Origin: Bacteroidia bacterium
GTDB taxonomy: Bacteria > Bacteroidota > Bacteroidia > DATLTG01
Direction of reading: 5' to 3'
Assembly: GCA_039924845.1 (NCBI GenBank)
Contig: JBDTAC010000001.1
Coordinates: 1-64,000 of the forward strand
DNA: 64,000 nt
The first letter of the stretch is position 1. Every line of letters starts with the position of its first letter. The position numbers and the translations under genes were made by a program. Shown piece after piece: positions 47,601 through 56,079 of the stretch. The notes under the pieces were generated by a model, which searched no databases, was not told the origin of the DNA, and saw nothing but the letters and a program-made list of their open reading frames with translations.

Positions 47601-50600
47601 ACTTGCTGTATTTGTGCTGTCTGAAAAATTATTTTTTGAAATCGTTTTACTCGAATCGCTTGTAGAATTGGGATTTCCTGAATTCGTATTTTCTGTACTC
47701 GCCAAATTTTGCTTAATTGTTTCTGCTTGCTGATTGCTTTGTTGCGCAAGACTTTGCTTCGTATAGAAATCCTTTTGCAAACTCGCAATTGTTTGTTCTG
47801 CTGATTTTTTTTCTTTTTTAGTTTTGATTGTTTTTAAGTCGGTTTTCTTTTCGGAAATATCATTTTTAATGGCAGCTGCCCAATCGGAATACACCGCAGA
47901 TTTAGCTTCTTCGCGATTATACGCATCCGGAATTTTTTCTGCTTCCGCTAAAGCGTCTGAATATTTAGTGGAATAATTGCTGCTGTCAGCTGTTTTATTT
48001 TCCGTAGAATCACCCGCCGAAAAATTATTTTTTTGAACACTCGAATCTGTAGTAGAATTACTGTTATTATTTGCTATAACTGTTTGTTGATTGGTTGTTT
48101 TATTGGTCGTGTCAGCACTGTTTTCTGCAGTATTTGCTTGTTTGTACGACGAAACTTCTGCTTGTAATTTTTGTTTATCAATGGATGAAACATCCGAGTT
48201 GGAAGGGTTTTGCGCACCTTGTTTTATCTTCGTAATCATTCCACTCGACATACTCAACTGATCTTTCAGATCATTCGACTCATCCTGTAACTCTGATGCC
48301 TTCTTGCTTTCCGAAGCAAGGTCGTTTTGTTTTTGGGTACGTTCCGTTTTTAATTCATTCACCTGACTTTGCAAATCTTGCTTCAATGTTTGATTGCTGC
48401 TCGTATCTGCTTGCGCTTGCATTTGATTGATATTGTTGTCCAAATCTGTTAATTGCTGCTGATTATTCTTCAAAGTTTGGTTCGCATCGTTCGCTTCTGT
48501 TTGCTTATTATCCGCATCCGATTTCAAATTATTATACACATTATCAGTACCAACAGGCTGCTGATTCATTTTTTCCAAACTATCTTTTTGCACCGCCAAT
48601 TGTTTCAAGGCATCGTCCGCATTTTTAGAATTGGAATGAACAACTTTGTCTAATTGCTTCGCATAATTTTGAGAAAAGTCCGCTTCTTGGCGCTTTGCTG
48701 TGGCATCGCTTTGTAATTTTGTAGCAATGTTAAAAGCAGCCACTGTTTCTTTTGCCGATTTAGAAGCATCCTTTTTTGCATCGTTGTAATCTTCTAAAGC
48801 AGCTTGTTTCTGCGATGGATCCTGAGTTTGATCGGCTTTTGTTTGCAATTCATCTGCTTCTGAATTTTTATCTTTCGTTTCTTCGTTTTTTTCGTTTGCG
48901 ATGGAAAGCGCCATGTCCGCCTGCTTTTGCATGTCTTTCGCTTCCTTATCGGATTCTTTTGCATCGTTGTACGCAATTTTTACGATGTCAGAATTAGATA
49001 AATTGGAATTGATAACTTTCGAAGAATCACCGCCACCATCAGTATTAGATACCGTTGAAGAACTATCAGGGCTCGAAGTATTGGAAGATTCCAGCGAATC
49101 TTTGTAAATGCCCAAATTGGTATTTTTATTCGCGGCAAGCGAATTATTATTACTATTATTTTGAGAAGTATTTTTATCCTTCTCATTTCCACCGTTCGAA
49201 AAATTATTTTTTGAAGACGACGTACTGTCTGCGTTCACATCCAGTTTCGCGCGTTGCTTGATGTAATTCATCGCCAGTAAATAATTGTTGTCGTCTATTG
49301 GTTGATCAAATAAATTTTTGATGATTAATTTTCCAGTTCCTGCTTCGTAACTAATTTCTTGTTTCAGCGGTTTCAACTCGTACTGAACAGGAATCGTAAC
49401 CATGCCTGATTGTGTTTTAAAACCATCCGTTTCTACTGTAAATAAAAATTTTCCGCCATTGGGAAGATTCATAAAATAATTTCCAGTGCTATCATTTCCT
49501 TTAAAAATCCCTTCTATTTCATTGGTTTCCATGTTTTGCACCGTAATTTTAGCATCTAAATGTTGATTGTTTTCTGTTTTTACAATTTCTCCTTTAATGA
49601 TAGAAATATCAACAGGTTTACGAGCTACATTGATTTTATAAATCATAATTTTTCCATCTGGACTGGAGCGATTGGACGAGAAATACGCCATCTGCTCATC
49701 TGTATCGGTGATGTATAAAATATCGTCATCAGGCGTATTTACAGGAAAATCAAGATTTACGGGTTGTTGCCAACTTTTTGTACTATCGTTCCAAGTGGAT
49801 TTAAACACATCATAACCACCCATGCTGTTGTGCCCTTTCGAACAAAAATAAAGTACTTTTCCGTTGGGATGAAGAAAAGGATAATCCTCGTCATATTCTG
49901 TATTGATAGGGTATCCTACGTTTTGTGGTTTACTCCATTCTCCCGAAGGTAATTTACGAATCACATAAATATCTTTCCCATTTTCTCCGTTTTTTCCGTA
50001 GCTCGAATAATAAATTTGATTGTTGTTTTTTGAAAGAAAAATAATAGAGTTTACTTTTTGTTTTTTATCGTACGGAGTTTTAAAATCATCTGGTTCTACC
50101 AATAATTTTCCACCAATATCTGGCAAATTATAGGAAAGAAAATAATCTTCCACCGTCAATTCCTTTTTCTCAATCACATCCAAGCCACTGATGTTTCGCA
50201 ATAATTTTTTTCCGTTACGACACATTTCAATTTGACGATCAATTTGAAATTTCTCTACTTGAGATTTTTCACCCAGCGTTTTGTATTTCTGATACATCGC
50301 AATAGCATCGTCAAAACGATAATTTAAATGATATGCTTTTGCCAAATAATAAAAAACATTTTTATCTACATTGGGTTGTTTGGAAGCATATTCAAGGTAT
50401 CCAATTGGTTTTTCCTTATCGCCGGTAGAAAGTAAAATACACACGCTAAATTTAAAATTATACTCTCCACTTTTAGGGTCAAGGCTTAGCAATTGCGAGT
50501 ACAAAGGGTAGGCAGAGGTAAAATCTTCTTTATCGAAAAATTTAGCGGCTTGCTTTTTCAGATCTGCTTCCGATTTATACGCACTTTGTCCATGAACAAT

Positions 50601-50663
50601 CGCGGGAAACGTGCAGCACAAAACAATAAAAACAAATATATAATAGAGATACTTTTTCTGCAT
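44685..50663 (-). CDS. Giant secreted protein: TPR, WD40-like PD40, coiled coils, three SPOR-like domains
   Basis: A 1992-residue protein with signal peptide to VHGQ. Order: TPR-like helices (about 30-150); PD40/WD40-like propeller repeats (about 215-345, e.g. LHPNGKVLYFCSKGHNSMGG and YFSSNRSSPDGK); a beta-sandwich (about 350-430); and a long Asn/Ser/Thr/Gln-rich, Ala/Lys/Glu coiled-coil region (about 480-1610). Three SPOR-like repeats of about 90 residues follow near 1617-1705, 1753-1846 and 1902-1992, each starting with FKVQIGA or YTVQVGV. TPR-PD40 recalls PorE/OmpA-family envelope proteins, but the OmpA domain is replaced by SPOR repeats that would bind denuded peptidoglycan. Many AT palindromes lie in the disordered part as Lys-Asn-Asn-Phe-Ser. 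First gene of a three-gene operon. Confidence 0.8.
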   Translation of the reverse strand: MQKKYLYYIFVFIVLCCTFPAIVHGQSAYKSEADLKKQAAKFFDKEDFTSAYPLYSQLLSLDPKSGEYNFKFSVCILLSTGDKEKPIGYLEYASKQPNVDKNVFYYLAKAYHLNYRFDDAIAMYQKYKTLGEKSQVEKFQIDRQIEMCRNGKKLLRNISGLDVIEKKELTVEDYFLSYNLPDIGGKLLVEPDDFKTPYDKKQKVNSIIFLSKNNNQIYYSSYGKNGENGKDIYVIRKLPSGEWSKPQNVGYPINTEYDEDYPFLHPNGKVLYFCSKGHNSMGGYDVFKSTWNDSTKSWQQPVNLDFPVNTPDDDILYITDTDEQMAYFSSNRSSPDGKIMIYKINVARKPVDISIIKGEIVKTENNQHLDAKITVQNMETNEIEGIFKGNDSTGNYFMNLPNGGKFLFTVETDGFKTQSGMVTIPVQYELKPLKQEISYEAGTGKLIIKNLFDQPIDDNNYLLAMNYIKQRAKLDVNADSTSSSKNNFSNGGNEKDKNTSQNNSNNNSLAANKNTNLGIYKDSLESSNTSSPDSSSTVSNTDGGGDSSKVINSNLSNSDIVKIAYNDAKESDKEAKDMQKQADMALSIANEKNEETKDKNSEADELQTKADQTQDPSQKQAALEDYNDAKKDASKSAKETVAAFNIATKLQSDATAKRQEADFSQNYAKQLDKVVHSNSKNADDALKQLAVQKDSLEKMNQQPVGTDNVYNNLKSDADNKQTEANDANQTLKNNQQQLTDLDNNINQMQAQADTSSNQTLKQDLQSQVNELKTERTQKQNDLASESKKASELQDESNDLKDQLSMSSGMITKIKQGAQNPSNSDVSSIDKQKLQAEVSSYKQANTAENSADTTNKTTNQQTVIANNNSNSTTDSSVQKNNFSAGDSTENKTADSSNYSTKYSDALAEAEKIPDAYNREEAKSAVYSDWAAAIKNDISEKKTDLKTIKTKKEKKSAEQTIASLQKDFYTKQSLAQQSNQQAETIKQNLASTENTNSGNPNSTSDSSKTISKNNFSDSTNTASANTSKNNTVTPDNTNSTSDSTKTVSKNNNLDSANTARVNTSKNNTGTPDNTNSTSDSSKTISKNNFSDGTNTASVNTSKNNTVTPANTNSTSDSSKTVSKNNFSDNGNTTSSNAKNNSLDATKTIPLYSSTDAVNNENQAKQSEQEAAKENDKYTELMQNASSEKDTAQKTQLIENANAAQAQAQQAQLQSDNAYAKADEIQYVKNNQEIEKFSEATASKDDDDLLIAGAMKDDATLHYNNAQKDRNSAAQESDYTGKEYLLKHARNEENMALSKQQKAIAIYSKYAPDVATQFNQNQNSNSTAVAINAAPNNTGNNPTNNTVKTNNGQSISSADNLKNQSQNINSTASSDNQKIKNTAEYQKYIAMINQSDSLKNVSKTNFAAADNYKTISAAEADSATQNKTVADTIKDSEQKQNLLEKAQYEAIQANLNKSKSDSLTTLANQNQSNFINKKADAATYLNSLDKQTASNIGTVSTPPINTDNSTNSVTNLNPKNNTNTSDNNNTTNTIASNNNINSTQENPANTNVKSNTTTTDNSAVPKNNFSTTASSDSVNKGNSNTAVNETSISLTDVFEASQTPVYTTSNPIPINPKMPNGVYFKVQIGAFRNQIPQDLFKGMKPVIGETTPQGFIRYSAGMFTGIDKADDAKNKIIGMGYKDAFVVAFVNGKRVPMNEAMAALHSSSNEKNTSDNTQQQASSADSNTNQDNQNKNISTTNSSENTVNAAVSTDVVQVKGLFYTVQVGVYKRPEPASKLFNIQPLYSAKTTNGFIRYNSGKFNDFGKANTAKNTIVQIGIKDAFVTAYYNGTRIDPDKAKTLISSRQAQYTSDANTNVMPSQNNQTSIKSQNNNSVNSNPPTNTNTTNPPNTSNTNVPDKNTFGNKIVFKVQIGAYKKQIPLDIANKFLALGGNGVNSFVDENGITIYTTGSFSTFDDAVTLKDKIVKAGITDAFVVAFNNGKKITLDEAQKLLQ
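47281..47690. repeat. 111-base tandem repeat, each unit headed by the AT palindrome
   Basis: Inside the giant gene, about 3.5 units of 111 (one of 114) bases encode SKNNFSDSTNTASANTSKNN-type peptides. The palindrome copies start at about 47290, 47400, 47511 and 47622; the third is degenerate (Lys-Asn-Asn-Asn-Leu). The nearly uniform spacing shows expansion by duplication, not separate insertions. Confidence 0.85.
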
Positions 50664-50788
50664 CTATTTCTTCCGTGTAATTTTTATTTTATTTAATTTT
50701 GAAATCCTTGCTAAGCCTACTTATTGATTAACCCACAAAGTTATATCTTTTTTAAGATTTGCCTAATCAGTAGGCGCTCGAAAAAAGC

Positions 50789-50813
50789 GGTTTGAAAAAT
50801 AATTTTTGAAGCC
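50789..50813. repeat. Intergenic AT palindrome
   Basis: GTTTGAAAAATAATTTTTGAAG in the divergent gap between the giant gene and rplU. Confidence 0.65.
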
Positions 50814-50859
50814 GTCTTAAAACGCATTAAGAGCTATTTAGGAAGCAATTCCTGTTTTC

Positions 50860-50891
50860 TTTTGCCAATTAAAAATCTTTTTATACCTTCG
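50860..50891 (+). promoter_or_regulatory. rplU-rpmA promoter
   Basis: TTTTG at 50860-50864 and TACCTTCG at 50884-50891 (one change from TAnnTTTG) are 19 bases apart, leaving a leader of about 45 bases to the rplU start. Confidence 0.6.
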
Positions 50892-50944
50892 TCCCCCCAA
50901 TAAATGTTTTATCGGGAATTTGTTTCATTAAAAAACACAACAAA

Positions 50945-51421
50945 ATGTACGCAATTGTAGATATAGCCGGGCAACAATTTAAGGTGAAAAAAGACGAGAA
51001 AGTCTATGTACACCGCCTCGAAGCTAATGAAGGTGCCAACGTTGAGTTTAACAATGTATTATTGTTAGATAACAACGGTAAAATAACCGTGGGCACGCCT
51101 TCTGTAGAAGGAGTGAGGATTGCCGCTAAGGTACTTTCACACGTTAAAGGCGATAAAGTAATCGTTTTTAAGAAAAAAAGAAGAAAAGGGTATCAGAAAT
51201 CGAACGGTCATCGTCAACAATTTTCGCAAATCCTTATACAAGGTATTTTAGCGAAAGGCGAAACCTTGAAAGTAGAAGATGCAAAACCTGTGAAAGCTAA
51301 AAAAGAGGTAACGGCTGAAGTGGTTGAAAAACCGGCAGCAAAAAAAGCAGCTCCTAAAAAGGATGTAGCAGAAAAGCCTGTAAAAGCAGCAGCAAAAAAA
51401 ACGACTAAAACAAAAGAATAA
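50945..51421 (+). CDS. rplU: 50S ribosomal protein L21 with basic C-terminal extension
   Basis: Residues 1-103 are a normal L21 (MYAIVDIAGQQFKV, KKRRRKGYQKSNGHRQQ region) that binds 23S rRNA. About 55 more residues form a Lys/Ala/Val-rich tail (PAAKKAAPKKDV, KAAAKKTTKTKE) resembling histone-H1-like tails. Such extensions occur in some Bacteroidota. Followed by rpmA after 23 bases, the universal pair. Confidence 0.96.
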   Translation: MYAIVDIAGQQFKVKKDEKVYVHRLEANEGANVEFNNVLLLDNNGKITVGTPSVEGVRIAAKVLSHVKGDKVIVFKKKRRKGYQKSNGHRQQFSQILIQGILAKGETLKVEDAKPVKAKKEVTAEVVEKPAAKKAAPKKDVAEKPVKAAAKKTTKTKE

Positions 51422-51444
51422 TCATTTTAAAAAATTCTTAAAAA

Positions 51445-51711
51445 ATGGCACATAAAAAAGGAGCCGGTAGTTCCAAAAACGGACGCGAATCGCACAGTAA
51501 ACGCTTAGGCGTTAAAATTTACAGCGGACAAGCTGCGATAGCTGGTAATATTATTGTTAGACAAAGAGGCACGAAACACAATCCGGGCGAAAATGTAGGT
51601 ATTGGTAAAGATCATACCTTGTTTGCATTGGTGGATGGAATGGTGAATTTCCGTAAAAAACGCGATGATAAATCGTTTGTTTCGATAGTTCCGTTTCCTG
51701 CTGAGGCGTAA
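51445..51711 (+). CDS. rpmA: 50S ribosomal protein L27
   Basis: An 88-residue L27: [16 protein letters not shown] start, [26 protein letters not shown]. The N-terminus begins MAHKKG directly, without the cleaved leader seen in Firmicutes. Confidence 0.98.
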   Translation: MAHKKGAGSSKNGRESHSKRLGVKIYSGQAAIAGNIIVRQRGTKHNPGENVGIGKDHTLFALVDGMVNFRKKRDDKSFVSIVPFPAEA

Positions 51712-51723
51712 TTAAATTTTATT

Positions 51724-51763
51724 AAAATCTCCTGAACTTATAAAAAAGTTCAGGAGATTTTTT
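51724..51763 (+). terminator. rplU-rpmA terminator
   Basis: Arms AAAATCTCCTGAACTT and AAGTTCAGGAGATTTT with a 6-base loop, followed by T's, 13 bases after the rpmA stop. Confidence 0.92.
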
Positions 51764-51820
51764 ATTTTATATATTCTCTTGATTGTGCTAATTTTGCATT
51801 TGTAAATTAATTTTTCAGAA

Positions 51821-52045
51821 ATGAATACATCTCAAATAAAATTAGAAATTTTCAGAAAAATAGATGTGCTGGAAGAAGCCAAATTACTCTACTTGTATCA
51901 GTTTTTGGTGAAAAAAAACACTTCTGAAAAAGATTTTTTCAAAACATTGAATGAAGCTCAAAAAGCAGATATAGAAGCTGGATTGGATGATTTAGAAAAA
52001 GGTAGAAAAAGCAAATTTGATAAAGTAATTTCCAAATATAAATAA
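51821..52045 (+). CDS. Antitoxin-like protein of a ParE-type module
   Basis: A 74-residue acidic/helical protein (VLEEAKLLYLYQFLVKK, then LNEAQKADIEAGLDDLEKGR). The C-terminal pattern ending in a charged KFDKVISKYK tail is common in Bacteroidota antitoxins encoded before RelE/ParE toxins. Its stop overlaps the start of the broken toxin gene by one base (TAATG). Assignment rests on the neighbour and size. Confidence 0.7.
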   Translation: MNTSQIKLEIFRKIDVLEEAKLLYLYQFLVKKNTSEKDFFKTLNEAQKADIEAGLDDLEKGRKSKFDKVISKYK

Positions 52046-52341
52046 TGTTTTTAGATGTTATTATTTCTGAACGCGCAGAAAAAAATTTGGATGCAATTGT
52101 AAAATATTTAATGGAGAAATGGTCGGAGCGTGTAAAAGAAAATTTCATTAAAAAAATAATTTAACTCATTCATCAAATTTCAAATAATCCGCTCATGTTT
52201 CCCGCTTCTGAAAGTAGAAAAAGTATCCGAAAAGGAATTATTACAAAGCATACAGCCATTTATTATCGCGTAAAAAACAAAAAAATCGAAATTATTACCA
52301 TTCAAGATAATCGTCAAAATACTGCATTTTTGAAAATATAA
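52045..52341 (+). pseudogene. RelE/ParE-family toxin with internal stop
   Basis: A 98-codon toxin reading frame interrupted by TAA at 52162-52164 (codon 40). Before it: MFLDVIISERAEKNLDAIVK...; after it: LIHQISNNPLMFP and a C-terminal YYRVKNKKIEIITIQDNRQN typical of ParE/RelE toxins. All codons are otherwise in one frame, so a single nonsense change explains it. The stop lies 5 bases after a sequence like the AT palindrome core (AAAAAAATAATTT). A 39-residue product would lack the active core. serS starts 3 bases after the frame ends. Confidence 0.85.
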
Positions 52342-52344
52342 ATT

Positions 52345-53616
52345 ATGCTACAAATACAAACCATCCGCGAAAATAAAGAAGAAATTATTCAGCGACTTTC
52401 TGTCAAAAATTACGATGGAAAAGAAATTATCGAACAAATTATTGAACTTGACAACGCTCGCAGAAAACTGCAAAAGGAATTAGAAGAGGTGCTTAATCAA
52501 GCTAACCAATTGGCGAAACAAGTAGGAGATTTATTCAAAAGTGGAAAGCAAGCGGAAGCCAACGAATTAAAAAATAAAAGTGTTTCGCTAAAAGAAAATG
52601 CAAAGGCTTTTGAAGAAAAATTAACAGCCATTGAAGCTCAACAGACCACGTTATTATTGCAAATTCCGAATACGCCGAGCGTAAAAGTTCCGAAAGGAAA
52701 GACGCCTGCCGATAATGAAAATGTTTTTCAAGAAGGTGAAATTCCTGAACTTCCAACGGACGCAAAACCGCATTGGGAGCTTACTTCGCAATATGATTTA
52801 ATTGATTTTGAACTCGGCGTAAAATTAACAGGCGCCGGATTTCCTGTGTACAAAGGCAAAGGAGCGAAATTGCAACGCGCTTTGATTCAGTTTTTTTTAG
52901 ACAATGCAACGGCAGCAGGTTACACAGAAATTCAGCCTCCGATTTTGGTAAACGAAGCTTCGGGCTTTGGAACTGGTCAGTTGCCGGATAAAGAAGGACA
53001 AATGTATTTTGTGGGCTTGGATAAATTGTATTTGATTCCTACGGCGGAAGTGCCGATTACCAATATTTACCGCGATGTGATTTTAAAAACAGAACAATTG
53101 CCAATTAAAAATTGCGGCTATACACCTTGTTTCCGTAGAGAAGCAGGGAGTTACGGAAAAGATGTACGCGGTTTAAATCGTTTGCACCAATTTGATAAAG
53201 TAGAAATTGTACAAGTAGTGCATCCGGATAAATCCTACGAAACATTGGAAGCAATGCGAAATTACGTAGCTGGATTATTGCAAAAATTAGAATTGCCTTA
53301 TCGGATTTTAAAATTGTGTGGCGGCGATATGAGTTTTGCTTCGGCACTTACGTACGATTTTGAAACTTTTTCGGCTGCACAAAAAAAATGGTTGGAAGTA
53401 AGTTCTGTTTCTAATTTTGAAACCTTCCAAAGCAACCGATTAAAATTACGCATTAAACACGGCGATGAAAAACCGCAATTGGCACACACATTAAACGGAA
53501 GCGCTTTGGCATTGCCTCGAATTGTGGCGTCGTTGTTGGAAAATAATCAAACACCCGAAGGAATAAAAATTCCGAAAGCATTAATTCCGTACACCGGTTT
53601 TGAAATTATTAATTAA
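52345..53616 (+). CDS. serS: Seryl-tRNA synthetase
   Basis: A 423-residue class IIa synthetase with the long N-terminal antiparallel coiled coil (about 30-105) that binds the tRNA-Ser variable arm. Motif segments are PTAEVPITN, FRREAGSYGKDVRGLNRLHQ (motif 2) and LNGSALALPRIVASLLEN (motif 3). First of a run of plus-strand genes to proline dehydrogenase. Confidence 0.97.
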   Translation: MLQIQTIRENKEEIIQRLSVKNYDGKEIIEQIIELDNARRKLQKELEEVLNQANQLAKQVGDLFKSGKQAEANELKNKSVSLKENAKAFEEKLTAIEAQQTTLLLQIPNTPSVKVPKGKTPADNENVFQEGEIPELPTDAKPHWELTSQYDLIDFELGVKLTGAGFPVYKGKGAKLQRALIQFFLDNATAAGYTEIQPPILVNEASGFGTGQLPDKEGQMYFVGLDKLYLIPTAEVPITNIYRDVILKTEQLPIKNCGYTPCFRREAGSYGKDVRGLNRLHQFDKVEIVQVVHPDKSYETLEAMRNYVAGLLQKLELPYRILKLCGGDMSFASALTYDFETFSAAQKKWLEVSSVSNFETFQSNRLKLRIKHGDEKPQLAHTLNGSALALPRIVASLLENNQTPEGIKIPKALIPYTGFEIIN

Positions 53617-53631
53617 TAAAAAATATATTTT

Positions 53632-54213
53632 ATGACACGCAAAAAATTATTTTTCACAAGCCTTTTTTTAATTTCCGCAATTACAATTTCTACTTTTTTG
53701 TCTTCGTGTTCTACGCAAAGTAGACATCAGAGCCAGGTAAAATACATGGATAGTTTAGCGACGCAATTGGATCAAGCAGCATTGAATTTGAAAAAAGTAG
53801 ATACCGTTGTTATTCGTAAAAATTTCAATACGTTGCTAAAAAACCTTTCCTTGATTCAGAAAAATTACAAAGACACAATGGACAGTCCGACGGCTATTTT
53901 CCTTTCTGGATACCGCGAAACAGGAAGAGCGTTCGAGATTTTTTTGGGAAGAGATACGCTGTTACAAAATCAAATTTCAAAATCAATAAAACAATTGAAA
54001 AGTTTGGAACACGATGTGAAAAACAATTTGATTGATGAAAATAAAGTGCAATCTTATTGTGCCAACGAATGTTCGGAAGCAGCGGAATTATTGGAAGCAA
54101 GTTCCGTGAGCATTGCCATTATCAACGAAAAATTGCCGATGTTTGACATACAAAATCCGAAGGTAGAAGAGCTGGTGAAAAAATATTCTTCGTCGGGCGA
54201 TTCAAAAAAATAA
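53632..54213 (+). CDS. Lipoprotein, unknown function, 193 aa
   Basis: Lipobox TFLSSCS. Mostly helical with no recognised domain; the spacing of charged and hydrophobic residues suggests a helical bundle. It lies 15 bases after serS. The C-terminus SKK-stop is provided by an AT palindrome (54201-54222). Confidence 0.7.
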   Translation: MTRKKLFFTSLFLISAITISTFLSSCSTQSRHQSQVKYMDSLATQLDQAALNLKKVDTVVIRKNFNTLLKNLSLIQKNYKDTMDSPTAIFLSGYRETGRAFEIFLGRDTLLQNQISKSIKQLKSLEHDVKNNLIDENKVQSYCANECSEAAELLEASSVSIAIINEKLPMFDIQNPKVEELVKKYSSSGDSKK

Positions 54214-54222
54214 TTTTTCAAA
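54201..54222. repeat. AT palindrome supplying the stop codon
   Basis: TTCAAAAAAATAATTTTTCAA; read in the gene's frame as Ser-Lys-Lys-stop, so the palindrome spans the end of the lipoprotein gene. Confidence 0.8.
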
Positions 54223-54234
54223 CACCCATTTTTA

Positions 54235-56073
54235 ATGCGTCAGAAAATTAATTTTTCAGTCATTTTTCTGATTTCGCTTTTTGTGCTTAGCGCGAAAATA
54301 ACTATTGCGCAAGACTCCACCAATATTGCCTTAGCGCAACAATATTATCAAAATAAAGAATACGATAAAGCTATTTTTTATTTCGAAAAAAATTATACAA
54401 ATGAATCGGAAACATTTATTTACAAAGCGTATGTAGATTGTTTTGTACAAACGCAAGATTTTAAAAAAGCGGAAAAAATCGTCAAAAAAAGAATTAATTA
54501 TTCTCCCGAAAACTTGCGCTATTATGTGGATTTAGGACAAATATATGCTTTTGCAAATGATAAGGACAAAGAGAAAGATGCGTATAAAAAAGCCATCAAA
54601 GAATTGAGTCCGAACCAAAACCAAATTTTAGATTTAGGACAAGCATTCATCGCTGTAAAGCAATGGGACGAAGCGATTGAGACGTATAAAAAAGGAAAGA
54701 AATTATTAAACGGTGATTATCCTTTTCTTTTTGAATTGGCAGAAGTTTACAACAATATGGGCAATACGTCGGAGATGATTGACGAATATTTGGATGCGCT
54801 CGACATCAGCGATGGCTATATACAAAGTGTGCAAAATGCGCTGCAAACCAGTTTCGGGCAAGATGCAGATGCGAAGAAAAATGAGATATTAAAAACAGAC
54901 CTTTTAAAACGCATTCAACACGAGCAGAGCAAAACTATTTTTTCGGAATTATTGGTGTGGATGCAAATTCAAGAAAAGGATTTTGAAGGTGCCTTTATTC
55001 AAGTAAAAGCATTGGATAAACGCAATAAAGAAAGTGGAACTCGAATGATGTCTTTGGCTAAAGTGTGTGCCGATAATGGTAATTACGATGTTGCCAATCA
55101 ATCGTATCAATACGTAATTGATTTGGGAAATTCTGGATTTAATTACATGCACGCACGCATCGCGCAATTAAATTTGTTGTACAAAAAAGTCGTTTCAAAA
55201 AATAATTTTTCAAACGCCGATTTAATGTCGCTCGAAAATAAATACAAAATAGCGTTGGATGATTTAGGTAAAAATACGTCCACTGTGCCGATGATGAAAG
55301 ATTTGGCGCACATCGAAGCATTTTATTTACACAATACAGATACAGCAATTGTTGTGCTGAATGAAGCGATTGAAGTCCCGCAAATTTCCGGAAAATTACA
55401 AGCAGAATGCAAATTGGAATTGGGCGATGTATTGCTTTTTGACGGACAAATTTGGGAAGCATCTTTACGTTATTCGCAAGTGGAGAAAGCCTTTGAAGAA
55501 GATCCGATTGGCGACGAAGCCAAATTTAGAAACGCAAAAATTTCCTTTTATACAGGAGATTTTAAATGGTCGAAAGCGCAATTGGATGTGTTGAAATCTG
55601 CTACTTCTAAATTGATTGCAAACGATGCGATGGCACTTTCGCTGTTGATAAGTGACAATACCGCAATTGATACGAACACCGTGCCTTTGTTGATGTTTGC
55701 GCAAGCAGATTTATTGGCGTATCAAAATAAAGACGATGCTGCAATTCAAAAATTAGATTCCATTACCACCTTGTTTCCCAATCACAGTTTGACGGGCGAC
55801 ATTTATTACAAGAAATTTGAAATCCGAAATAAAGAAGGAAAATATGAAGAAGCTGCTACCTTTTTACAAACCATTTTAGATAATTTTCCACAAGGAGTTT
55901 TAGCAGATAAAGCACTTTTTAATTTAGCAGAACTCAATGAAGAGAAGTTAAATGATACCGAAAAAGCAAAAAAGTTATACGAACAATTATTAACCGATTA
56001 TCCGGGAAGCCTTTACGCGACGGATGCACGCGAGCATTTTCGGAAATTACGTGGCGATAAAATAGTAAATTAA
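54235..56073 (+). CDS. Secreted TPR protein, 612 aa
   Basis: Signal peptide to TIAQ, then TPR repeats over nearly the whole length (QQYYQNKEYDKAIFYFEKNY, DLGQIYAFANDKDKEKDAY, ending in a KAKKLYEQLLTDYPGS unit like YbgF/BamD). Probably a scaffold in the envelope. An AT palindrome inside encodes SKNNFSNAD between TPR units near residue 323. It lies between the lipoprotein and DUF4286 genes with short gaps. Confidence 0.85.
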   Translation: MRQKINFSVIFLISLFVLSAKITIAQDSTNIALAQQYYQNKEYDKAIFYFEKNYTNESETFIYKAYVDCFVQTQDFKKAEKIVKKRINYSPENLRYYVDLGQIYAFANDKDKEKDAYKKAIKELSPNQNQILDLGQAFIAVKQWDEAIETYKKGKKLLNGDYPFLFELAEVYNNMGNTSEMIDEYLDALDISDGYIQSVQNALQTSFGQDADAKKNEILKTDLLKRIQHEQSKTIFSELLVWMQIQEKDFEGAFIQVKALDKRNKESGTRMMSLAKVCADNGNYDVANQSYQYVIDLGNSGFNYMHARIAQLNLLYKKVVSKNNFSNADLMSLENKYKIALDDLGKNTSTVPMMKDLAHIEAFYLHNTDTAIVVLNEAIEVPQISGKLQAECKLELGDVLLFDGQIWEASLRYSQVEKAFEEDPIGDEAKFRNAKISFYTGDFKWSKAQLDVLKSATSKLIANDAMALSLLISDNTAIDTNTVPLLMFAQADLLAYQNKDDAAIQKLDSITTLFPNHSLTGDIYYKKFEIRNKEGKYEEAATFLQTILDNFPQGVLADKALFNLAELNEEKLNDTEKAKKLYEQLLTDYPGSLYATDAREHFRKLRGDKIVN

Positions 56074-56079
56074 AAAATC

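Noticed and set aside
47281-47690. Array of regularly spaced repeats as a CRISPR
   Set aside because: The units are contiguous tandem repeats in a coding frame, without unique spacers or cas genes.
47194-47733. 179-codon plus-strand frame rich in Leu/Phe/Val
   Set aside because: Antisense of the tandem repeats in the giant gene; periodicity of the sense frame accounts for it.
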